DNA of 64,000 nt. Origin: Trochalopteron elliotii. Its lineage: Eukaryota > Chordata > Aves > Passeriformes > Leiothrichidae. Under the pieces are notes generated by a model. That model was not told the origin of the DNA. It saw only the letters and a list, made by a program, of their open reading frames with translations, and made no database searches. How positions within the stretch are numbered: position 1 is the first letter of the stretch; each line of letters begins with the position of its first letter. The translations under genes and the position numbers were made by a program. Positions 12,401 through 24,161 of the stretch are shown in pieces. The stretch is from contig JANPWX010000451.1 in the NCBI GenBank assembly GCA_024734555.1, forward strand, positions 1,634,728 through 1,698,727, read 5' to 3'.

Positions 12401-13822
12401 TGCTCCTACTGTTTGTTGGGAGAGGAGGAGGCAGGATGGGATTCCTACCAGAAGTTTGAAATATTATGAATAGAGAATAGGTTGATGAGCATGAAAAAAT
12501 GGCTTCCTATCAAGGGTTTAGTTAGATATGTTGCTGATCCTGTCTGATCTTATATAGATCTTCACTAATTATTCCAATGTCAATAACCAAGCCAGAGCAG
12601 AACAATGGATAAGTATATTTAGAAAGGTGTGCAGTAAAATTCAGGCTTGCATCAGATAAAAGTAATTTAATATCTTTCCCTCCATTCTAGACTCCTCACA
12701 GCGAAAGAAATACCTTTGAACAAAAACTAGTTGGGTTTTTTTCCTCAGGTTTGCTGCATTAAGCAATTTCCAAAGTACAAAATTGCTGCTAGTGGAAAAG
12801 CGAAACAAATCTGGGATTTTGAGCTAGTGGAGTCTTCATGCAAGTGATTAGGCTGTACAAAAGGAGCATTCATCTTGAAATGACAGATAAGTGCTAAGGA
12901 CAGGACTGAAAACTGTAAATATGTTAGCACTTTAAGCGAGAGCACAGCTTCAGCACTTGTGAGACTCATCAGCTGCTGTAAACAATATGGATCTTTGAGC
13001 TGATCTCTGCCGAGATCTCAGCACATCAGATAATGATAGAGTTGTTCATTTTTGCTTCTTCTCTTTTAGTTTTTTTTTTTTTCCTTTCAGAAAGTACTTT
13101 CTGCAGAGAACAGGCCCGTGGTGCTGCCAGCACACACTCACCTCCCTCCTGGAGCAGCCACTGTGAGGAGCAAAGGACAGCCCCAGGGCTGGGCTCTGCC
13201 TCTCCCCAGTTCTGCTCCAGTCAGGAACAGAATGTGCAGCTGCACTGCCACTGCAGGGCTGTGCCCCCACCCACGGCTGGGAAAGGCTCTTTGAGCTCCT
13301 CCAGACGCAGTTCACAGTCAGGACACTTCTCTCCAAGTGTGATTTTAAAAGGAAGTGTTCAGGTGGTGGCAGCAGTTTCTCCTGTGGGGCTTTGCAAAGG
13401 GTTGTCAGTGAGTGAGCTGTGACAATGGAGCATTTCATGTTGGGAAAACTGCATACAATAGAAATTAATTTAAAACCAGCAAATCCCCTTTGCAGAGGCC
13501 ACGATAAAAAGCTGGCATCTCACCACAGCTCCCAACACTCACTGAGGTTCTGCTCAGTGACCTACAAGTGAAAAGCTCCATGAACCATTTGAGCCTCTGC
13601 TATTCATCTCTTTCCCCAGCTTGCTCTCTTTAAATAAAAGGACAGATCTTCAGCAGCAGGAATTGGCTCAGTTCTTAGGATCAGCTGAATTGTGAAGCAC
13701 AAAGTGGTTTTTCTTCAGTTGTGTCCCACACTGGCCAGATTTTCCTCCTGAGTGTTTGGTATTAATCTCATGGTGTTAGTGATTCTCATGGAATATGTGA
13801 GGAACTGAGGTGCAGAAGACTT

Positions 13823-13970
13823 CACAGGATCACAGAATATTCTAAGTTGGAAGGACCCACAGGGATGATCAAGTCCATCTCTTAAGAGGAGGGCCCCCAA
13901 ATGGGGGTCAAATTCATGCCCTTGGCATTATCAGCACCATGTTGTGATCAACTGATCTGATCTTGGGGCC
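13823..13970 (-). mobile_element. tRNA-Ile-derived SINE with CR1 tail (TguSINE1-like), degraded
   Basis: Read on the minus strand, the head (about 13890-13970) aligns with a tRNA-Ile gene; on the + strand the complement is visible as cttggcattatcagcaccat followed by gatcaactgatc, matching the anticodon arm and A-box region. The tail (about 13823-13889) is a CR1 3' end: on the + strand ggatcacagaat, then gttggaaggaccc. A tRNA-Ile head joined to a CR1 tail is the known architecture of TguSINE1 in songbirds. Both promoter boxes carry substitutions, so it is probably old and inactive. Confidence 0.7.
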
Positions 13971-15372
13971 TGTGTCTTGTCCAAGGTTAAAATTCAGGAG
14001 CCAATGAATCCAGTGACTACAGTCATGGAAGGTGTGCTGGGAAGAGCTTTCCCCCATAAGCACTTCAGGAGCAGTGGGTGAGGAATTTCTGATTGAAGTG
14101 GCTAAAGGGGCAAGGCTTGCTTGGAAGCAGGAGCCACAAGGTGCAGCTCATTGGGGACTTCTTAAAAAGCTGAGAAAATAGGATGGGATAGCAAAGTAAA
14201 AGTTGGAATGGTGACAGGCTGGGGGTTGTAAGGTAAGAACATCTTTCTGGAAGGATTTGGTGTTGTTTGTCTTTCCTGGAGATAAAAAGGAGAGCTTATA
14301 AACCAGCTCCCCAAGCTTCCCACCTGGCCAAAACTTGGAGGTGGGAATGTGGAGACTGTCCTGGCTGCTTTTCCTGTAGGATCTCAGCTTTCAGGATGGT
14401 GCTTTGTTGGATCTCAGGCTGTGACCAGCCCAGCTCTGGTGCCACTGGTGCTTTCCCACACCAAATGCACTTGTAATTCCAACTGAGGTGCTTGCAGACA
14501 CAGCCAACCTTTGTTTTGGGCACAGACAATTATAAAATGTGCTCTTTTTCTATTTGCCCAATGAATACAAATGCTTTCTTAGAACATCTGCTAAGGGAAA
14601 AGATGCCTGAGATACCTTTAAAACTCTTGCTAGCAGTGCTGGGTGACAGGTTTGGATTTGCTCAGTAACAGAGGTTATGGAATATTACTGTAATCAAAGG
14701 CTCTGGGGAGGTGGGAATAAATAGCCTTTGGTTTTGGTTTTGTATAGAAAAACGTCAGCCAGAGTGGTGATGAGGGTAACCTGACATATGCCAATAAGAA
14801 TAGTTTATTCCAAAATAATTTGTTCAAGTTGGTGCCTGCAGGTTTTCTGTGCAATAAATGTGATTGCAGTACACAGACATTGTGCACATAAAGAGATTCC
14901 TGCTGACAGAGAAGTTTTAGTGCTAAAGGAAACTGTATTTACCATTTCCCAGTGGTCTCCAAAAGAGTTACAAGCTGAAATTTTTAGGAGCAAGGGGAGC
15001 AGAACACCTATTCTGGTGTGACTTTTGCAGTTTCCTCCTATAAAACTATCTCAATTCTGTGTCCATGGAAATTCCACAGCTCAGGCTGAGCTTCTTCCTT
15101 GCTGCTATTAGAGCACATTTGGCAACTGACTGGCCATCCCATCCTCAGACCAGGCTTCCCAGGTTTTTAAGGAATCCTTCCCAAAATAAAATTGTTTAGC
15201 TATATGTATCCAGCATTTAAAGTGATTTTATTTTTAGAAAGAGCACTCTTGGAGGATAGTTCTAGTGGCAGAAGGCAAATAAGAACAGTAGCTTCTCATC
15301 CCTGGCTGATTTTCAGATCTGGAGAAGAAAGGATGCTCAGTTTTTAACAAAACAGGACAGTATCATCAGCTG

Positions 15373-15435
15373 ATCACAGAATAGTTTGGGTTGGAAGAGA
15401 CCTTTAAAGGTCATCTAGTCCACCCCCCTGCAATG
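15373..15435 (-). mobile_element. CR1 LINE 3'-end fragment
   Basis: The + strand reads atcacagaatagtttgggtt, then a ggaagagacc core and tcatctagtccacccccctg. This is the reverse complement of the conserved avian CR1 3' end. Only about 60 bases remain. Confidence 0.85.
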
Positions 15436-16074
15436 ATGAGTGTGCTTTGCTTCAGCTTCACTCAGTCCAGTCACTGCTAGCCTTTAATTTGGGGAAGAAG
15501 AATACTTTCTGGAGCAGTGTGCTGGAAAAGGTTGCTGACCCCTTGTCTGTAGCAGTCATGGCAAGGAAACCAAATGCCTTGTGCCATGGACAGCTGCCTT
15601 TCTGTGCTGTGCTGTCCAGCCTAAACTCACTGCAGATTTCTCATTTCTTCTAGGATTTATTCTCTGTTCACCACTCATTGGATATCTCTGTATCTCTTAA
15701 ATGATATTTTATTTTTTGTTGGACGTGGGCTATCTGTAAGGTTACTAAAAGGCTCTCTCTGTATTTTAATGCAGTTTTACTCTCTGTTTTAACATCTCTA
15801 CCTTCTACTGGCTTACAGTAGTGAAAGACTTTTTCTAAAGGTCTCTTGTTTTTTATGAGCCCCTGTCCAGGGTAATTTCCCAAATGGAGTCCAGATTGGG
15901 TAAAATGTAAGCATATTTCTGAGGCACAGGTTTTTGGTTTTTTCTCTTTTAATAGTAAACCACACATCAGATTAACCAGATAAAAAATATTCCCAAATCA
16001 AAACTCACAGCAGGGATTTTCCTCATTAACCTCAAGTAGACACTGGAGCATGGCAAAGAATATATTTGAAAGAT

Positions 16075-16273
16075 GAGGGAAGGGAAGGGAAGGGAAGGGA
16101 AGGGAAGGGAAGGGAAGGGAAGGGAAGGGAAGGGAAGGGAAGGGAAGGGAAGGGAAGGGAAGGGAAGGGAAGGGAAGGGAAGGGAAGGGAAGGGAAGGGA
16201 AGGGAAGGGAAGGTAAGGGAAGGGAAGGGAAGGGAAGGGAAGGGAAGGGAAGGGAAGGGAAGGGAAGGGAAGG
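16075..16273. repeat. Pentanucleotide microsatellite (AAGGG)n, about 39 units
   Basis: A 199-base array of aggga units: about 27 pure copies, one unit with a g-to-t change at 16214, then about 11 pure copies. The + strand, which is the FGGY sense strand, carries AAGGG. Closely spaced GGG runs make it a strong G-quadruplex candidate. Because the period is five and no unit contains a stop, open frames run through it on both strands; these are artefacts. Confidence 0.98.
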
Positions 16274-16598
16274 TCTCCTCAGCCAGTGTTGGAAACAGGG
16301 AAAGAATAAATAGATGAAGAAGAGTGAAATATTGCAAATAGTTTTTCTTTCTTGATGGAGTGACCCTGAAGCAAAGTATAGGCAGAAGCTGGTTTTATGA
16401 CAATCCCAGCCAGGTACCCCAGAAATGCTGAAACTGCCCAAAGTGGGGAAATGAACAGAGAGACATGTGCGGATTAATTAGATCAAAAAAATGTTTTGAC
16501 AGCATAAGTGAACATATGGAATGAATTGAGAGAACCTGATCCAGTTCCCCATGTGTAAATGATGCCTTAGCCATAGCTCATAAAGCAAATACAGATGC

Positions 16599-16626
16599 AA
16601 AAAAAAAAAAGGGGGGGGGAAAAAAA
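16599..16626. repeat. Mononucleotide runs A12-G9-A7
   Basis: Adjacent homopolymer runs of A, then G, then A. This is low-complexity sequence where the exact length is likely to be unreliable in sequencing. Confidence 0.9.
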
Positions 16627-16883
16627 GCCCCTTTCCTATCCCCTCCCCCCAGTAAAGCCCAGTCTGTTGCCAGATGGCAAAGAAAAGTTTGAACTTGGTG
16701 ACTAAATGTGAGGAAAGCTGAATGTTCATCATGGATGTGGAAAGAAATCAGCCAAATAAATCTGAATTTTGCACCTTGGAGGGAGTGGTGCAGTTCAGCT
16801 AAATATTGTGTGGAGTGCCCAGCTGAGTAGCAGGATCCCCTGGGCTGAGTCTTCAGTTTTCTTTTACCCTCCCTGGTCTAAAT

Positions 16884-17075
16884 CAGAATCGTGGAATGGT
16901 TTGGGCAGGGACAGCTTCCACTCTCCCAGGCTGCTCCCAGCCCTGTTCCACCTGGCCTTGGCCACTTCCAGGGATCCAGGGGCAGCCACAGCTTCTCTGG
17001 ACACCCTGTGCCAGGGCCTCCTCACCCTCACAGGACAGGATTGCTTTGTGTCCAGCTCAGTTTTTGGTGTCTATG
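16884..17075 (-). mobile_element. CR1 LINE 3'-region fragment
   Basis: The + strand shows gaatcgtggaatggtttggg, then, after a deletion of the usual middle, ctggccttggccacttccag, cagcttctctgg and cctcaccctcacagg. These follow the order of a reverse-complemented avian CR1 3' region. It is diverged and internally deleted. Confidence 0.85.
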
Positions 17076-18895
17076 TCCATGTGGAATCACATGCCTGCCC
17101 TGCCTGACCCAAAGGCTTTGCCACTTAAAATTGAGGGTAAAAGCATTGGGACAAATGCTGCAAGCAGAGAGTGAGGAGGGAGCCAGAGAAGCAAAGCAAT
17201 GTGCTGCAGGTTATGCAAAGGAGCATTCCCTGGATTAGTTTGTTCCATCCCCAGGAAGGATGAGTAGGGAGAGGGTTGATTGGGCAGTGCTCTGCATCAG
17301 GAGCTGGTGGAGGAATTTGCTGTCCTGACTCCCAGTTGAGCTTGTGTTCTGTTAAAACACAGCTGCCTGTCAGCATGACATTTCCAAGCCTAAAAACTGT
17401 GTTAAATCAATACATTTTCATGTGGTTTCAATGGACAGACCTTCTTAGTCTATTTTAACAGCAATGCTGTGTGTGGTTAAATTTATTCCACCTCAGAAGG
17501 GGGTGAGGGAGATGTGCTGCCAGTGCCAGTTGGTGCTGGAGTCAGGAGCCCATTCCAGCTGTGGCATCAGCACCATGGCTGGGACCTTCACACACAGCCA
17601 CTGAAGGGAACAGTCCCTGCATGGGGAAGCTGCATGGGCTCATGTCAGGAGAAGAGCAGCTTAACCCTACCCCAGACTGTTTGGGTGGTGCCCACAGACT
17701 TGATTCATGGCACCCAGTGCCAGCAGTCTGTGAAGCTGAAACAGGAGCTGAGCACTTGGGCTCTTTCCATTGCCCAGGGAAGATGAAACCCCTGCTAAGC
17801 CATCAGGTTTGTGTCCAAGCAGCTTTGGGCACAAAGAGGTGCCAGCAGCAGAGCCCTCACAAAGCAAACTGCTTAATTATTTGCTAGTCAGAGGCAACTT
17901 GGAGAAGTGCAGACTCAAATCAACAACTAACCAACCTATATTTAGTAGCAGAGGGGCTGAAGCTTAGGCCCAAACATAGTTTCCAGCTGATAGATGATGT
18001 GGCAATCAGAGCTGACCCTCGTCCCATTCTAAATTTGGGCTGCAGAATAAGTCATTAATATCACGGCTGGCATGGCAAGGCACCCTTCCAGCAGCTGCCC
18101 TGCACTGCTGCTCCTCTTAGGGCTGTGCCTGTGTCTGGCCAGCCTGGCTGGGCTCTGGGACACCAACCTGGGTGACCACAGCCTGGCTGGCACTGAGGGA
18201 GAGGCAAAGTTGGTGCTTGGGAGGCAGAAGTGATCCTGTGGCCTTACCTGTTCTTGTCTCTGCTGCTGTGAGAGCTCTTTTCCATCTGTTCTGGTGCTAA
18301 GGAGTGAAAAGCTGTTCTGGTGGTGCTGGACAGGTCGGGTGATCCATCCTTCAGTGGGGTGTGGAAGGTGCAGGAGGGTTGGGAGCTCCCTGTGGCACCC
18401 ACAGTGCAAAATTGAGGACACACCTTGAGTGTGCCAACTCTGTTGCCCCAGCCAAACCCAACTGGGGAAATGGCACAGCCCACTGCAGAGAGGGGTAAAA
18501 AAATTAGAAGAGTAAATTACATGTCCCAGATAACTCCAGGAATCTCTTTAAACTTTCTGGAATCTGATTCAGTGCTTGAACCAGAAATCCACCTTGTCCC
18601 AGTGCTGAGGATCCATCCAGTTGGCCTCTGTCAACTCAAGTTGAATGATTGAAGGGTAGAATAATGTTGGGTTTCTTTTGAGCTGCCTCAGTGTAACAAA
18701 CAAATGTATAAAATACTCCTCTAAGAAGGGCCAGTGCTGTTACTGAACATATGGACAGAGATTCCAAAGGCCAGTGACTTTTCCTGGAAGACAGACTCAA
18801 GTCCTGAGCTGGTGTCCTGCTTTCCAGCCCTCCATCCTTCCATCCTCTTCTCCCTCCTCCTCTGTATCTCATGTGCACAGACAGACAGAAACTCT

Positions 18896-18919
18896 TCCTC
18901 TCTCTCTCTCTCTCTCTCT
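18896..18919. repeat. (TC)n dinucleotide microsatellite
   Basis: About 11 TC repeats, preceded by a short cagacagacaga stretch. Confidence 0.9.
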
Positions 18920-20269
18920 GAGGTTTGATACAGACACAGAAAACGATGTTGGATCAGAGCAAAAGGACAATATAAACTTGTGTGAAATTTTCCACCTTTT
19001 CACTAAATGAATCAAAGCCAAATTTTCACACTTTGGTCGTAGGTGTGAAATTTTTGCTCAGCTCTAATATTTATCCATAATGTGTTTTAAAACTTGGCTC
19101 ACTCCATCTAGAAACCTGCAGAGAATTGAGTTACAGATTCTGGGCTTTGTGCATGCTGCCAAGATCTGCCCCTATAACTCAAACAAATTTAAGGGGGGGA
19201 AAAAACCCACTAGAAAAATACTGTATATGGTCCATCACATGCTTTCTTCATGCAGTCATATACCACTAAAAAGTAATGTTCTGCTAGGCCTGTGTTACAG
19301 AAATACACTCATGTAACTCCTGTAAACACAGATAAGATGAATTTTGCCTCTCCAAGCTGTGGAACAAGCAATCCCTAAACAAAAGCCTAGAAGGAAATAG
19401 CAGCCTTGCTTAAAATTCTTATAAAAGTTTAGAAATATTTCTTCAACATCAGCATTTCAAGAAATCTATTTATGCCCCTCAAATCCAAATATATCTGTCA
19501 CTGGACTTCTTAAAATGATGCTAAAGACATCTGTTAGCTGAGTTTATGTGTGTAGAATAGAGATGAGTGTGAGAGAAGTTCTTCACTGCTGCAGAACAAT
19601 TACAATTATTACACAGAACATTATTTGTTTTATTTGGTGTGAGGACTAGAAGTGTAAGGAAAGTCACTCTGATAGTTTGAAGGTTAACACCTGCTGAATC
19701 CTGAAATCAGGACAGATCTGGTGGGAAGAATGTTCCTGCCTTTCAGCCTGTTGTGAATGGGGCAACTTTTGCATTATTTTCTTCCTGCTGCTGGATCTGT
19801 GACAGGAAAACTGAACATAAACACTGGAGAGGTGAGACTGGCCTGAGTGTGAGCATCAGATCCCAGTTTGGTGCTTTGCTGCTCCATGTGCAGCCACGTG
19901 CTTTCAGCCACTGAAATGGCACAGGAGAACTTGAAATGGTCTGTGGTTGTTTCGTTGTTAATAACTACCTTAGGTAAAAGTCCAGGCATTTCTTGGGATT
20001 ACCAAAATGACTGAGTGGTGAGAACACAGCTGGGAAGTTGTATTTGTGCTCAGATGCCTTATCCATTTAACTTTGGATACAATTTTTTAAGGTCTCAAAA
20101 TAAAGAAAAAAGCCCAATTGGGATTTTGTTACTTGACTTTCTAAGCTAAGGCTGGTGTCCCTAAATCTGATTTCTCATCTGCTGTGTACTTTAAGGGCTC
20201 AAACATCCCATTAGTTTTCAGTAATATTCAACTTCATCAGTCCTTGAGTCACTGCTGAAAATCAGACCT

Positions 20270-20338
20270 GGGGACTGTTCTAGGTTGGGCTTGATGATCT
20301 CCAAGGTCTCTCCCAGGCTAGCTGATTCTGTGATTCTG
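20270..20338 (+). mobile_element. CR1 LINE 3'-tail fragment
   Basis: The sequence gggcttgatgatctccaagg, then ctcccaggctagctgattct and gtgattctgtt, matches the sense 3' end of avian CR1, including the terminal ATTCTGTG repeats. Only the tail is present. Confidence 0.75.
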
Positions 20339-21039
20339 TTCACAGGTGGGCTTCACTGACCTCCCTGTGCAGTCCCAAAAAACGTGGGCTCCTCTAGTGG
20401 GATGTGCTGGGTTTTGTGAGGCAGCTCTTGGAGGATCCCAAGGGCAGGGAGTCAGAGAAGATGGGTCCCCCAGCCTGAAGCTATTCCCTATATGGACCTT
20501 CTGTAGCTCCTGTGCCAGGCTGATGGGCTTTTCCTGGTGCCTCCTCCCACGTGGAGTTAAAAACCTTTTCCTTCCCATGAGTGAAGAGACAACAGTTGAA
20601 ATTTCCAGCTTTTAGATGCTGTGTCAAAGTTGGGCTTCCCTAGGAGGTAGGATTTGCCCTGGCTTCCAGTAGGGTTTCTCTTGGAGATCCACTGCCTGAG
20701 GCTGCCCTGGATTCCTCAGCTGGGTAAGTGTTGGATCCCCTGCCCCAGATGATGCTGGAGAGTGGAATTCAGCCACCAGGACCGAGTGGATTTGAGTGGC
20801 TGCTGATCCTCCCAGCAGCAAAATGGCACCTTGTCCTGAGATCCTGGTGGGCCTTGGGGAATTTGGTTCCTTGTCCCTTCCCAGGCAGGGATAACCCTGC
20901 TGGGCTGGGTCTCTCCATGGAGAGCAGAGTGTTTACTGGCTTGTATCTGTCTCAGCGTTGACACTCCAACAAAAGGTTAGAAATCATGAATGCATCCCTT
21001 TATTTCTGCTCCACAGTGCCTCTCTTTTTTTTCTGTGTA

Positions 21040-21470
21040 AACCCTTCACTTGCCTCTTGCCCAGCCTTTAGAAACGATGATCAAATGCGAACTTTCAAGG
21101 GTTATTTATAGCATAGCCTTTATGGGGAGAGAGAAAAGAAATGATTAAAAAGCGATTTTACAAAATATTTTGTTTTAAGAGAGAATTCATTGTGTTTTAA
21201 ATCACTGTATTCATTGTACTGTCTAGACTGGCAAACAAAGAAGATAGAGCGTCATTCAAATTAAGATTGTGAAATCCTTGGTGACTGGAATTATGGATTT
21301 GGATGTCAACCCTCAAACAAACTATTTCTGAACGGCAGTATTATCACTGCTATATTTAAGGCTTTGTTGGAGACAGAGCAGTGCACAAGGTTGATCCGAT
21401 TCAGTAATGCAATTCTAATGTTCCTTTGTTTCCCATTTCATTATAAATTCATATTTTCAATGTTCTGTTC
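21040..21470. other. Candidate conserved non-coding element (weak)
   Basis: About 430 bases free of recognisable repeats. The sequence is AT-rich and mixed-complexity, dense in homeodomain-like ATTA/TAAT and forkhead- or TCF-like words, for example gatcaaatg, tcaaattaagattg and atgattaaaaagcg. This texture is typical of vertebrate developmental enhancers, but no alignment was possible, so the call rests on appearance only. Confidence 0.2.
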
Positions 21471-23764
21471 CTCTTTGTCCCCAGAAAATTGTTGAAAAGA
21501 CTCTCCTCTGGGAGTAAAGTTTTTTTGTTCAAGCTAACAATGACGAAACTGACTTTAAAACACAGAAAAACACACAACTAAAATGTGAATTGAGAGAGGG
21601 AATTAATTTAGGATATTTTGAGCAGCATAGAATGGGTGAGTTGTTGAAAATTGCTGGCTGTGTATTTTTCTGCCATGTTATTCTACAGAGCCATGGTAGT
21701 CGCTGTGAGACTTTAGTGCTGTGGATTCTCAAAGATCTGTATATTTCCAGCAGATTTAAAAACACCAAAGTATTTTAGCTGATAAACAGAAGACTGATAA
21801 ACTTGGGAATCTTCCTCCTTAGCTCAGTGTGGATGATGGGGGTCCAAGAGAAGGGAAGCAGCAGCTTCTGGAAGCTGTAAGAGTAGAGCAGAACACGAGT
21901 GCGTGGAGCACCCATGTCAGAGGCAGAACATTCCCTGGGAATGGTGCTGTGTCCTGGTCCTGAGTGTGCACAGAGAGGGGAATGCAAAGTCTGGCCCTCC
22001 CTTTCATTTTTGTTGCACCTGTGATAAAAAAATGGATTTGCCTGTTTAGACACTTTAGATGTTGTGAGTTTATTTTTGTGCAGTGTCTCCAGGGCAATTC
22101 AAAAGGAGGTGTAAAGCAGGGAGCAGAAAGGAAGGTGACTCTTCCATTAGTGAGAGAGTGTTTCAGGGGGCTTTGTTTTCCCTAAGGCACAATGGAAAAG
22201 CAGTAGCCATTGTACCAGAGGGAATTGGCTTTTATTTGAGGGGTTTTTTTTTTCTGAGTATTCATTCATATTTTGGATAGTCTGTAAATCCAGCTGGCCG
22301 TGTAAGGGAGTTGTAAGAGACTGACTATTGTAAACAGGGACAATGCTTGAGCATTGTCAGTGTCACCTGTTAAAGGACAGGGAATAAAATGCCCATTTCT
22401 CTTACTGGGAAGGATATCAGCCTTTCCATGGCAGTATTTTAATCTGGCTGCTGTGCAGAGTCTCAGTGCCAGCAGGCTCACATGTCCCAGGGAAAAGAAC
22501 ACACTATCTCTCTGCAAGTGTTATTTCAAGGGTGTTCCTTGGAGAATCAAAGTACCATCAACCTCTGCACGTATGGAAGGGAATTGGGCATAAGAGAGCA
22601 CAGAAATGTCCCTGCTGGTGTATCAGTACCTTAGCACAGCTGAGGCCTGGCTGCACACCTGGCAGTGCTTTTGCTTTTGGTAGAGCCTGCCCTGGGCTGG
22701 TGACACTGCACTGACATTGCTCATCCACTTTGTGAAGTTCTGTGAGATCCTCTGCTGTCAAGTGCTGGATTAGTGGAAAGCACAGATTTCACTAGAGCAG
22801 ATATTCCAGCCTGTAAAATCATCCAAACCTTTTAAAAATCTAGCTGTAGCAGCTGGCTGGAAGGTTCCAGCAGCAGCACAGGCTGCCTGTTCTCCAAGGT
22901 CATCCTCATTCTTAGGCACTGCTTTAAAACAGGTTCAGGGTCCTGGTTAGAAACTCTGAACCCTGATTTAGTCACACACTGATTCTTGAGTCCTGACCTT
23001 TAATGTTTCTGACATTCCCCCATGAAAAGCTGTTGCTTTGATTCTCCTTGTGAAATCACTGAGTGTCTGCTGCCTCCACTGTATCCTGACCTCTGAACTT
23101 CGTGATTCTCATCCCAGTGGGATTGCTTGGGAGAATCCATGGAAAATCAGAATCTCAGAGACATCAGGAAAGGAACCAAATTACTCATCCCTCTCCCTTC
23201 CACACGTGACTGTCCCAGAGACTTCTTCTGCTGGGGATTCTGAAAGCTCTGATTTTATTTTGGCCAAAAGCAGAGCAGGATCAGAGTTTGCCACTTATAC
23301 TTTGTGCTGGAATGTGAGGGCAGCTGTGAGCTGCAGAACAGACTTTCCCAGGTTACCTTTAGCTTGTGGAGCACCCTCAAGTCCTCCCTTGCTGCAGGGA
23401 ACTGATCGTTTCAGAATATGATTACAGGATCTCAAGTACAGTATCATTTTATTTGAGAACCCTCCCCTCCGGGGACGCAGTGTTTAACATTTCCTTTGGT
23501 TAGAGTAAATAGTAAAAGATAAGTCTGTTCCGCCTGGGAGTCCCAGTGAGAGAGAGGAACAGATTTTGGTTACTGAGGGTCTGCAGAGCTTTGTTCTCTT
23601 GACTACTTTATAATGGGATTGAACATATTTGCTGCCATCTGGCCTGTTCAGCCGAAACAAAATACATCACTAATGTTCCGATTGGTTTTGAAACATCTTG
23701 TTCTTGTCAAAAAGTATTTTAAATCAAAACAGGGCTTTTCCAGTTGGTGTTTGTCTTTTCCTAG

Positions 23765-23826
23765 GAGGCCATGGCGAAAATGGGGAAAATTGGGAGAGTC
23801 GTGCAGCCCAACCATGAGCATAAAAG
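23765..23826 (+). CDS. FGGY: FGGY penultimate coding exon
   Basis: FGGY is a kinase of the FGGY/ASKHA sugar-kinase family; the human enzyme has been described as a D-ribulokinase acting in metabolite repair in the cytosol. This 62-base exon follows a polypyrimidine tract and acceptor (gtcttttcctag) and ends before a gtaacg donor. It encodes EAMAKMGKIGRVVQPNHEHK plus two bases of the next codon. EAMAKM followed by a KxGxVV-like segment is the signature near the C-terminus of vertebrate FGGY. The phase (0 in, 2 out) joins exactly to the exon at 25027. Upstream exons are outside or undetected, so the protein is partial. Confidence 0.93.
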
Positions 23827-23964
23827 GTAACGCTGGTCCTGGTGTGTTCCACTGGGAGAGTTCAAGGGAGATAAAGTTGGGGTCTGGAGATGAGGTTGGG
23901 GAGTGTCTCTTTACAGCCCTGCTGGACTGCAATAGTGTTTAGCATACAGATACTTTAAGAATCA

Positions 23965-24161
23965 CAGTATATTACATTTTGAAGGATTGCTCATACTGTA
24001 TTTCAAAGGATTATTTCTATTACTTTTTAAAGCTTGATTTTTCATATTGCATTTTAAGGATTATTAATATTATATTTCAAATGGTCGTTTCTATTGATTT
24101 TTCAAGGATTATCTTCTATTACATTATATTTTAAGGGTAATTTACGTTGCATTTTTAAGGG
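23965..24161. repeat. Degenerate AT-rich minisatellite in the last FGGY intron
   Basis: A motif close to attttaaggattattt(c)tat recurs about seven or eight times with variation: attttgaaggattgct, atttcaaaggattatttcta, attttaaggattattaat, tttttcaaggattatcttct, attttaagggtaattta. Units are roughly 20-30 bases. The array stops abruptly against the GC-rich start of a CR1-related block. Confidence 0.7.

Larger units (their letters stand above)
1..23764 (+). other. FGGY: Presumed large intron of FGGY (upstream part of window)
   Basis: The next confirmed coding exon downstream (23765) is the penultimate coding exon of FGGY on the + strand. I looked for the preceding FGGY exon, which in other vertebrates carries the glycine-rich LFLCGGLSKNP-type segment and ends just before EAMAKM, and found nothing like it. 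The stretch is therefore read as a single intron of more than 23.7 kb; FGGY introns are known to be very long. It contains CR1 tails, a SINE, microsatellites, duplicated segments and one unidentified coding-like region, listed separately. The remaining sequence is AT-rich and non-coding. Intron status is inferred from orientation and absence of exons; a short divergent exon could have been missed. Confidence 0.65.

Noticed and set aside
13033..13438. Overlapping 129- and 130-codon open frames on opposite strands
   Set aside because: No recognisable domain, both strands equally open, and no paired splice sites; likely chance in a GC-richer patch.
16032..16441. Open frames on both strands across the AAGGG array (repeats such as SLPFP or GREGK)
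   Set aside because: A stop-free pentanucleotide is open in all frames; these are microsatellite artefacts.
23038..23421. 127-codon open frame just upstream of the FGGY penultimate exon, considered as an FGGY exon
   Set aside because: The peptide does not match FGGY and there is no fitting acceptor/donor pair or phase.
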